Positions 56,619 through 64,000 of a stretch of 64,000 nucleotides of DNA are shown here, piece after piece. The notes under the pieces were generated by a model. The model made no database searches. It was not told where the DNA came from and saw nothing but the letters and a program-made list of their open reading frames with translations. The stretch is from the NCBI RefSeq assembly GCF_000708205.1, contig NW_014575563.1:1481361-1545360 (forward strand), in the 5' to 3' direction. How positions within the stretch are numbered: position 1 is the stretch's first letter; each line of letters begins with the position of its first letter. The position numbers were made by a program, and so were the translations under genes. This DNA comes from Mixia osmundae IAM 14324. Taxonomy: Eukaryota; Basidiomycota; Mixiomycetes; Mixiales; Mixiaceae.

Positions 56619-57790
56619 ATGACGATTCTCATCCGCAGCTCGATCAATATAGACGGTAGGGTTGAACGCTATGAATTGAGCGCTGTCATCTCATGCAGTC
56701 TCCATGGGTCCATCTTCCCTCAGAGGTCTTCGAAGTCCCTCAGTGCGTCAGCTTTCCGTCGGTCATCTTTGCTCCCGCTCACGCTCCTTTAGCATCGTCA
56801 AATCCGGCGAGACCATTGCATCGATATCATACAAGCGTCTCATAGGCGGAAAAGGCGCGAATGTGGCCGTCGCGGCGGCAGCAGCAGCAGCAGCATCTGC
56901 TTCTCCTGAGTCTGTTCGTCGGGGTCTGTAGACCAGCCACATGCGCTCATGAAGATGCCCAGTCTGCCGTAAAACTGGCAGGAAACATTGGGCACGATGG
57001 CACTTTCATCCTGCACGAGCTGCGGGAGCGAGGCGTCAATGTGGATGCCGTCAATACGGTCAATGAGCCAACGGGTCGAGCGGTCATTCAGCTTTCTTCA
57101 GAAACCAAGGACAATTCTATCGTGCTCCTTCCAGGCGCAAATCATGCAGACCATAATCTCGCTCTGTCTCTGCAAGCCCACACGAACCGTTTCCTCCTCT
57201 TGCAGAACGAGATTCCTCTGCAGCAGACACTCGATGCGCTCAATTTCGCTCATAGTCAAAACGCCACAGTCATGTGGAACCCTTCGCCTATGCCGAGCAG
57301 ATCTGATCTTTTGTCGTTCCCTTTGCACAAGATCAGCTGGCTCGTTGTTAACGAGACAGAGGCCAGCGAGCTCAGTGATCATCTGGGGTTAGTAGAGCTT
57401 TCGGATCTCGCGCAGCGCCTGAGCGACGCGGGTTCATCGAGAGGCTTGGTCGTCACGAAAGGCGCAAAGGGCTGCTCGTATGTTTTGCGGGACCACACTG
57501 GCGATCTGCCGGCTGGTGTCGCTAAGCAAGCAATCGTCGACACGACAGGCGCCGGCGACTGCTTCACGGTACGCTGACGGCTCCTGGGGTGGGCACGCAC
57601 TCATCATGACGTACAGGGATATCTCATTGCGCAGCTCGCATGTCACGATGGAGAAATCACAAGAGACGGCATTGTTGAGTGTCTCAAAATCGCGCTGCAA
57701 GCCGCCACGATGTGTTGCGAGCGCTACGGTGCACAATCAGTGCCTAAGCGGTCCGAAGTCGTGGAACGCCGGACTGATAAGGACGCGTAA
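56619..57790 (+). CDS. RBK1: Ribokinase
   Basis: This 318-residue PfkB-family sugar kinase phosphorylates ribose to ribose 5-phosphate. Five exons (56619-56655, 56724-56742, 56793-56913, 56963-57568, 57617-57790) close in frame. Splicing gives SSINIDEVFEVPHIVKSGET with IASISYKRLIGGKGANVAVA, the ribokinase substrate motif. Then come LAGNIGHDGTFILHELRERG, LLLQNEIPLQQTLDALNFA, WLVVNETEASEL, LVVTKGAKGCSYVL, and DTTGAGDCFT|GYLIAQLA, the PfkB signature with its catalytic Asp. The second exon is only 19 nt. A (GCA)n run codes a stretch of Ala right after GGKGANVAVA, where relatives have A-A-RLG. Confidence 0.9.
56872..56895 (+). repeat. GCG/GCA trinucleotide run coding poly-alanine in ribokinase
   Basis: Consecutive GCG and GCA codons (about eight) form a short in-frame microsatellite next to the substrate-binding motif of ribokinase. 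Length polymorphism between strains would be expected. Confidence 0.7.
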
Positions 57791-57854
57791 AGGAAGCGAC
57801 GACGCGCCGAGGGCGACACACGATGTGCCGAGCCGATGTACGCCTTGGATAGGG

Positions 57855-57864
57855 CGTATAAGTA
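57855..57864 (+). promoter_or_regulatory. TATA-like element upstream of the Gly-rich secreted protein
   Basis: CGTATAAGTA lies about 220 nt upstream of the start codon at 58083, in a 292-nt gap with no gene. It may mark a distant transcription start with a long leader; evidence is sequence form only. Confidence 0.3.
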
Positions 57865-58082
57865 CGACCAGATCGCTTCTACCTGCTCGCACTCCAACAG
57901 CAATCGACTAGCGCGAAAATCTACTTCAGTCTGTCTTTACGAGCTATTCACGCAAGTCTAGTCACGCATACTTGATATCGAACGATCGTCTCCCGCTCGC
58001 ATCCGCCTCATCGATAGCATCCTCAGGCTCGGCAAAATCTTCCTCAGCAGCATCGAGGTGACTTCGGCTCGGAACAGGCGTC

Positions 58083-59171
58083 ATGCGATCTCAGCTTGCT
58101 TCTCTCGTTCTTCTTGCCGTCGTGATCTGTTCAGCTCAGCCTATTCGATCTGAATTAGCCTCAAGCAAGGTTCGCCCCTGACTTCATCTTGCGGCCAAGC
58201 TGATGTACCCGCAGGCAAAGAGCATCGATCACGCTTGTCAGCACGGCGGAGGCGGTGGCGGCGGCTTCCTGGGCGCTGGTGGCGGTGGTACACACCGTCA
58301 GTCCTCGGATCTGCAATCTTAGCAAACTCTGGCTGATTCGATGACTTTGCAGACAATTGCACGATGATGCCGAGCATGACGCCAAGCGCAACGGTCACTC
58401 TGCACGAAGCCGCCATTGATCCTTCTATGACTCCTGCGTCTACGTCTAAGCCCATGCACAAGCCCACGCACAAGCCTACGCCCAAGCCTGTCCATGCTGC
58501 CGTACACGCCGAGCAAGCCAAGCAGAAGCCCTGTGATACGTGAGTAAATCTGTCATGCTTGACATCGCGACGCTGATTGCGACGAGACATACGTGTAGCA
58601 AGAGCAAGATGCCCACAAAGCATATTGCTGCCGTACATCGCAAGCCTACCTCGCGTCCTCATCGCTCGCATACTGCTGCTCTCAAGATCAAGGCTATTGC
58701 TGCTTCTCGAACATCGCACTGTCCTACAGCCCGTGTCGTACATCATCATCACTACCACTCTGTGCCTCGTGCGATGGCTCACAAGCCTACACACAAGGCA
58801 AAGGTCAAGGCCGTCGAGCAGGTCCAACCGCGCCAGCCCACGCACGTCAGCAGTCCTCTTGTCACGAAGCCTCAGCAAGTCGATGCAGAGCAGGTCAAGC
58901 CCCGCGAACCTACGCAGACCAACAAGCCTACTATCAATGCTGTCGCTCCGCCAGAAGATCCTAAGAAGTGTATTGCTGGCAAACGCATTGGCGGAGGCGG
59001 CGGCGCCCCTGGCGCTGGCGGTGGCGGCGGACATGGTAAATGGTCTGCAACGACCCTGACGGTGCTTACATGTGGTATATAGACTCGTGCACAGAAGACA
59101 AGAAGATGGAGCGCGAGAATAGCCATAGGCGAGCGCGTAGGTCTCTATTCTTGTGGCTTGTGCTTTGCTGA
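58083..59171 (+). CDS. Secreted Gly/His/Lys/Pro-rich protein with a duplicated module, unknown function
   Basis: Five exons (58083-58169, 58215-58287, 58353-58539, 58599-59035, 59083-59171) close in frame and give 290 residues. MRSQLASLVLLAVVICSAQP is a signal peptide. Module 1 reads ACQHGGGGGGGFLGAGGGG|DNCTMMPS. Module 2 reads KRIGGGGGAPGAGGGGGH|DSCTEDKK. In both, a phase-1 intron falls right after the glycine run and the next exon begins D-(N/S)-C-T. Between them lie KPMHKPTHKPTPKP repeats, VVHHHHYHSVP, and a Lys/His-rich stretch that could bind metal or polyanions. The last exon ends RRARRSLFLWLVLC, which is odd. Without the last splice the protein would end 15 residues after GGGGGH at 59082. 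I know no family for it. Confidence 0.65.
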
Positions 59172-59487
59172 TACTTTAGCAGAGCATTCGAAGAGAGCCA
59201 GTCATGGTCTTGCAAGCGGCTTAGGCAACGCACAGCAAGGTCTACAGAATGGGCTGGCCTAGCTCTGATATGACTCTGCTTTCGACAAGTATGGACTCGC
59301 TGTTGTACACACGCGCCTTCAGCTTCCAGTAGATAGACGAGGACCCAGAGAACGTGATGAACATGGATTCTGCACCGAGTACATCCAACTCATGGCGGCG
59401 CTAGTGCTCGCCGTGCAATGGACGCTAGACCAGCTGAACGCTCTGTCTCATTATGATGAGCCAGGGGTTCTCGAACAGCGACTGAGC
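59172..59487. other. Convergent intergenic gap between two secreted-protein genes
   Basis: No gene or repeat is recognised in this 316-nt gap. It should hold the 3' ends of both neighbours. Confidence 0.4.
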
Positions 59488-60133
59488 CTACCAGAGATGG
59501 ATGTGATCCGGCAATGGGATATCGACACCGTTGACGTTGAGATAGTAGGCGTCAGAGAATTCTGGACCGACCGCCTTCAACGTGAACTGCGCCACGTTAT
59601 GTCAGCTCAGATCTCGCGAAAAGACAGCGGCACGGACATTGAAGGTCGAGCCATCTTGGCGGGTAAAGCCGAGACCGATGACAGCGCTCGAATTGGCAGC
59701 AAAGAGCTGAATGCCGCCAGAGAAACCTTTGATAAAGTGCTCAAAGCCACCTGCACCAACGCCGACACGTGCAGACCCAGGCGGATCAGCAGCTCGCTAG
59801 TCCTTTGCAAAGGTGAGACTTATCAAAGTAGCCATCATGCCACGAGATACCGCCGCCGCCGCTGGCCTCCGTGCCTGCACTGAAAGCATCAGTCAAAGAT
59901 GTCGTCTGGCCCGGTCAGACGGACCAAACGCTGGGATGGGGACGCCCTGGACAAGCTATGAATGAGCAGCATGCGACAGCTGAGAGGAAATGACGCACTT
60001 TGACGACAAAGTCGGCCGATCCAGAGCCATCAGGACGAATATGTTTGTCCGTCGAAATTGATGGCTCTCTGACTTGACCCAGAACGCTAGAGGCCGCAAG
60101 GACGGTGGCGAGAGCGCTTGCGATCAATCTCAT
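59488..60133 (-). CDS. Small secreted protein of unknown function, middle exons uncertain
   Basis: The first exon gives MRLIASALATVLAASSVLGQ, a clear signal peptide, then VREPSISTDKHIRPDGSGSA and DFVVK with a strong donor (GTGCGT). Downstream on the same strand are exon-like segments ISWHDGYFDK; VGVGAGGFEHFIKGFSGGIQ; LFAANSSAVIGLGFTRQDGS; TFNVRAAVFSRD; and, after a last intron, FTLKAVGPEFSDAYYLNVNG with VDIPLPDHIHLW and a stop at 59488. The order and frame of the middle pieces can be joined in more than one way, so the model is not final. The sequence is beta-rich in look with no known domain. The plus-strand open frame over the same region (59392-59883) has no signal or family and is taken as a shadow. 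Confidence 0.55.
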
Positions 60134-60256
60134 ATTTGGCTTCTTGTTGACCTTTGCTTGTCAAAGATACTTGCAAAGGCTAGAACAGTAGAGAGGCGAT
60201 GTAGCCTCTCAACGGTAACGGCTCGACAGAGCTTGTCTGTGACATGTTTCATCGCC

Positions 60257-62934
60257 TCATCCGAAACGGATCGGTCCTCCGTCCCACTGCGTCGCACCAT
60301 GAGGCGTAGCAACGGCTTTGTGTCTACTACTCACGATGCCTGGTTGCTGAGCATTGAAGTGGCGAGGATGGATATGAGTAGCACGGGTCTGCTCCGTCAA
60401 TGCTTGCATGTTGTTCTCGCTCATCATCGCACGGGCCTCATCATGGCGCGCGCTCGTTGCTTGCCGACACTGATCGCGCAGACCGGTGATGAGCTGTGCA
60501 AGACTGTTGTAGAATTGTAGGCCTTCCGACAGATTGTGCACGATCTCTTTGTACTTGGCATGAGCCACATCGAGCCATTGCAGCGTTTCCTGCCGTGCTT
60601 GCGTAGAAGGATCTGATCGACGTGCATCGAGGAAGCGGTCATTGAGGCCAACGACGGTCTCGAGCACGCTACCCTGCTGTCGCGCACACTCTTGTAGGCG
60701 ATTGTCATACGTCGCGTACTTGGCCAGTCGCGAGTCAAAGAGATCCTCGAATTGTGCTGGCTCGACAGACACCTTTGCAGAAGACAACGATTGCTGCAGA
60801 ATGGCAGGTCTGATATCGTCCAGCTGAAGAGTACGTTGAGCTTCACGCAGGATAGCTTGTCGTTCCTGATTTAGATCGTCGAGTTGCTCCAACTTGGCGC
60901 GGATCTCGCGAATGACGCTCGTCTGAGCAGGCGAAGCGCGCAGATTGGAACGAGCAGATGGCACTCGACTCTCTAGCTCATCTTCGGGTCCTGCCAGAAT
61001 ACTGATGGGCTCCTCCCATTCCTGATACTTCTCTCGTACGACCTTGTCGCTAGCAGCAGCAGCCTTGAGCGTCTCCAAATACTTTTTTGCGGTGTCGTAT
61101 AGGACTTGCTGAGCTTCTTCTGAGGTAGGTCGAGGCCAATGATCTGAGCCATATCGCGCCCTCAGCTCATCGTCCTCCGTCTTGTCGCCATCCAGAATAT
61201 CTTCCGCCTATTCAGATCGACTTAGCCAAACCAAGCGGGAGACTGGACAGCTTCGTACCTCTTCCATCAGGAGGGCATTGCTCTGTGCGATGCGGCGGAC
61301 ATCCTGCAGCATCGATCTGAGCTTTGACGTCGCTCTTTCGGATCGGAGCTCTTGTGCCTTGCGCAGTAGCGAAGGCGGCAATCCGACTTGCGACTCGAGC
61401 GCTTCGATCGCACCGGGCAAATTGAGTGTTTGTAGACGCATACTGGCGTGTTGGTCGAGCTCGTCAATGCGAGCTGTCAGATCATGCTCGATAAGATTCC
61501 GCTTGCGATCGTCGTAGAGGCTGATCGCGAGATGCACGCCATACGGAATTAATGTCTCGAAGAGGACGCGAGCTGGCGGTGTTCGCTTGGCCTGAAGATA
61601 CTCTATGGGTCGCTGTACGAAGTCGGGAACTAATGGCTTGACAAGAGACGCAGGCTCGATCTTGACCAGGGTCGAGACAGTTCTGACGGGCTCGAGATAG
61701 ATGAGGTCGTTATCTTTGACAGCCCGGGTAAGATTATCTTGCACGATGTTCTGCAGCCCTTGCAAGTCGTATTGCGAGGCGCTGCCTTTCTGGACGATCG
61801 CAAGCGCTTCTTTAATTGCCGTTTGAGCGATTTGCAGACGACCGATTTCTGAGCCATATCGCGCTGCTGCCAGATCGTCGCAGCTTTGCCGATACTGTGA
61901 AGCAGCAGCAAAGTGCTGTCTCTTGACCAGTAGATGATGCTTCCATGCCTGTGATTGATCACTGCTCAGTCCTAGCTGTGGGTACTGGCCAGTTGCCGCT
62001 TACCGTAGGAATGGCGAAGCTGGACCATTGCGTGGCAGAGAGGGCTGCATTGGCTGCAGCAGAAGCTGCCAAGGCACGCGCGTAGAACTCCGACGCCTGC
62101 ATTGATATCTTTGCGATTGTGCCGTCTTTCTTTCGTGCTGCATTCGACATCAGTCAAGCCTAGCCATTTTTGTAGAGAGATCGCGTACCCATGACAGCCT
62201 GCTGCCATGCACATTCTTGCGCCTGTGCCAGACACAAGGCCGAAAGCATCTCGAGCACATTGCAATCCAAGTCAGGACTGAACACATCGTTGCGGAGCTC
62301 GCGTAGATATTCAAATACGCCGGCAGCATGTTGAAAGCTTTGCGCTGCGCGTCTGATGCCGTCTAGCGTGGACCGATCTGCTTCGTATGCCAAATCTGCA
62401 TATGTTACCGCGAGATTGAAGAGGACGCAAGCTTTCTCATAGGCCAAGTTGTGTGAAGTAATGGGTCTCCCTTTAGTAGGCATCGTGCCTGGCAGGAACG
62501 CGCCGGGCGCTGTCGTGTCGTTGTGACCTGTGAAGAGCGAATACCACGAGAAATCGATGGCCATGTCGTCTGGAAACTTGATGGACAGATGTTCGAGCTG
62601 CGTGTAATAGCTACTAGCTCATAAGAACCCGCAATGATGCAGAGAGCAGAGACGAACGCTGCTATTTCGTCGATAGAAGAAGCGCGTGCCACGCTGTATG
62701 TTGCAGACTCGGCCGGAGGGACGATGATAGCTTCTCTGAGCTTCGCAAGCGCTTCTGCATCATCCCGCCAGTTGTCTGGGTGCGCATCCGGGTCGGCAAA
62801 CGTCGTCTCGAGAACTCGAAGCAGCTCGCTCGCGAGGTCGATCTGTGTCCTCTTGAGCGACTAGCTCGAAGACAGAGGGGCAAACGAACCATGAGCGCTG
62901 GCTTGTAGGGAATCGGAAGCATGTTTGAGCCCAT
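60257..62934 (-). CDS. RIM20: BRO1-domain protein Rim20 / PalA (ALIX family)
   Basis: This is a scaffold of the alkaline pH-response pathway. It links the ESCRT-III protein Snf7 to the transcription factor Rim101/PacC and its protease Rim13. The BRO1 domain begins MGSNMLPIPYKPALM|IDLASELL, then YYTQLEHLSIKFPDDMAIDF with SWYSLFTG, ITSHNLAYEKACVLFNLAVT, and CLAQAQECAWQQAVMG. The V-shaped domain has VPDFVQRPIEYLQ, LIPYGVHLAISLYDDRKRNL, SQVGLPPSLLRKAQELRS and long coiled helices. The end ATQWDGGPIRFG fits the PalA-type C-terminus, which recruits Rim101/PacC partners, and there is no long Pro-rich tail as in yeast Bro1. Six or more introns are inferred. The start at 62934 or 62922 differs by four residues. 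Confidence 0.85.
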
Positions 62935-63038
62935 GGCAGCTCGCTGGAAGTCAGGCCAAGTCGACGACAGCGACGCGCTCTTTTCCACTTTCCGGTGACA
63001 TCACCACACAGATCTGCCTCGACTCTTGTCACGCAGTC

Positions 63039-63993
63039 ATGGACAAGCTCGACTTGGCTGATCTGCCCCCGCGAGTGGTGCGAGCAGCGGCAAAGCTTGG
63101 CCACTTTGGTCAAGCGCGAACAGACAAGTACCTCGTCGACTTTCATCAGCCGTCACTCTACATTGCGCTCGCTTCAATCTTGTTTAATCCCATCTTTTGG
63201 AACATCATTGCTCGACAAGGTCAGCACAGTGCTTGGTCAGAGCTTCTATGGAGCCGCTGAACCTGCAGTGTTCTGACAGAATACAAGAACAAGGTCTTGA
63301 CGAGGCTCTTTGGCGATCCTTACCGTGGCTGCTATGCCCTTGCGCTCACCATCTTCGGTCTGGGCCTCTTCCGAGATGGCTTGTCAGCTTCAGTGCTCGC
63401 TTCAGCTCTCAAAACACTGACGTTGCGAAATGATTTGCACAGGTATCAAAAAGCGCTCCTAGATCAGCCAACGAGCCTCTTACTTGCTTATGGCGAATTC
63501 AAGATCATCGCCGTCTTGCTCATGTTGTCCGGTACCGTGCTCGTCCTCACTTCCATGTACGCTCTCGGCGTGACCGGCACGTACCTTGGCGACTACTTTG
63601 GCATCCTCATGGATGTCAGTCCTTATTGCAGCGGCACGTCTTTACGCGTACTGATGCCCTTGTAGGCGCCCGTCACCGGCTTTCCCTTCAGTGTGACATC
63701 CAGCCCAATGTATACTGGCTCCAGTCTGGTCTTCCTCGGCACCGCGCTCTGGTGAGCTCGCCGAAGTGTACAACACGTGCGCTGATACTTTGACGATAGG
63801 CACGAGAGTCCAGTCGGCATCGTCCTATCTGCGATCGTCTACATAGAGTACAAAGTCGCTCTGACATACGAAGAGTGAGCCTGTTTCGCCTCGTCTTGAC
63901 AGTTCTCATGCGCCAGACAGCCCGTTCACGAGCGAGATCTACGCGAAACGCGATGCAGCACCTAGACGATCACAGCGATTGCTGACAAGCTGA
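63039..63993 (+). CDS. OPI3: Phosphatidyl-N-methylethanolamine N-methyltransferase
   Basis: This ER membrane enzyme performs the last two methylations from phosphatidylethanolamine to phosphatidylcholine, using S-adenosylmethionine. The start is MDKLDLADLPPRVVRA. Membrane parts are PSLYIALASILFNPIFWNII and FKIIAVLLMLSGTVLVLTSM. Splices give GCYALALTIFGLGLFRDGLY|QKALLDQPT. The family core is LGDYFGILMD|APVTGFPFSV and SSPMYTGSSLVFLGTALW, then SPVGIVLSAIVYIEYKVALT with PFTSEIYAKR. The G-x-G-like S-adenosylmethionine region and the final acidic PFTSEIY motif match OPI3/PEMT. The last exon ends RSQRLLTS with a stop at 63993, a few bases before the window ends. Confidence 0.92.
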
Positions 63994-64000
63994 CGAGGGC

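Noticed and set aside
59392-59883. 163-codon plus-strand open frame starting MAALVLAVQWTLDQ
   Set aside because: It overlaps minus-strand exons that read as a secreted protein with a signal peptide and good splice sites. The plus frame has no family features.
1-64000. tRNA, rRNA, CRISPR, transposon or LTR elements
   Set aside because: I looked for B-box-like GGTTCGA sequences, terminal repeats and reverse transcriptase or transposase motifs and found none that hold up. A GGTTCGA at 49922 is part of the hairpin, with no tRNA fold.

Overview
This window is nuclear DNA of a compact fungal genome, most likely a basidiomycete yeast or dimorphic fungus; Pucciniomycotina such as Mixia is my guess, not something shown here. 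The reasons are about 33 host genes tightly packed on both strands, almost all split by 44-96 nt GT-AG introns with CTGAC/CTAAC-like branch sites, and fungal families such as a HUT1-type transporter, PalA/Rim20, Cdc24 with calponin, DH, PH and PB1 parts, an FAD1-type FAD synthase, fungal acetate kinase and chitin deacetylase. I see no transposon, virus relic, rRNA, tRNA or CRISPR. Gene models were spliced by eye. Many close exactly in frame across all junctions, but none has RNA support.

Layout. 1-6.4 kb: a cut-off unknown gene, TANGO2-like NRDE protein, EAF7/MRGBP (NuA4), a histidine phosphatase with a GC-AG intron, and carnitine acetyltransferase. 6.4-12.7 kb: a possible coiled-coil gene, chitin deacetylase, the very-long-chain hydroxyacyl-CoA dehydratase PHS1, a membrane-anchored SGNH/PC-esterase-like protein, and a two-RRM protein. 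12.9-22 kb: mitochondrial uS13, DDI1, TFIIF alpha, an EXPERA-like membrane protein, and a RecQ helicase. 22-32.4 kb: HUT1 sugar-nucleotide transporter, an unknown Ser/Pro-rich protein, a mitochondrial PPR protein, an unknown small protein, external NADH dehydrogenase, FAD synthase, and acetate kinase. 32.6-45.3 kb: a highly split YjbQ/UPF0047 gene, a TXNDC9-like phosducin/thioredoxin protein, cytochrome P450 reductase, peroxisomal acyl-CoA oxidase, NSE4, and DDB1. 45.3-57.8 kb: COA6, a membrane-anchored amidohydrolase, a MAPK-phosphatase-like DSP, a candidate 93-residue secreted protein, CDC24, TAF8-like, and ribokinase. 58-64 kb: two secreted proteins of unknown family, RIM20/PalA, and the phospholipid methyltransferase OPI3.

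The genes are mostly housekeeping and not a cluster. Some share themes: acetyl/acyl metabolism (carnitine acetyltransferase, acyl-CoA oxidase, acetate kinase), ER lipid and sterol enzymes with their reductase (PHS1, OPI3, P450 reductase), transcription factors (TFIIF, TAF8, EAF7), and genome stability (RecQ, NSE4, DDB1).

The most interesting material lies where no long ORF shows. A seven-exon YjbQ homologue is hidden in what looks like an empty promoter region. A 290-residue secreted Gly/His/Lys/Pro-rich protein carries a duplicated module that includes its intron position. Two more small secreted protein candidates lie nearby. At least eight genes have a first coding exon of only 30-45 nt, and two genes need GC-AG introns.
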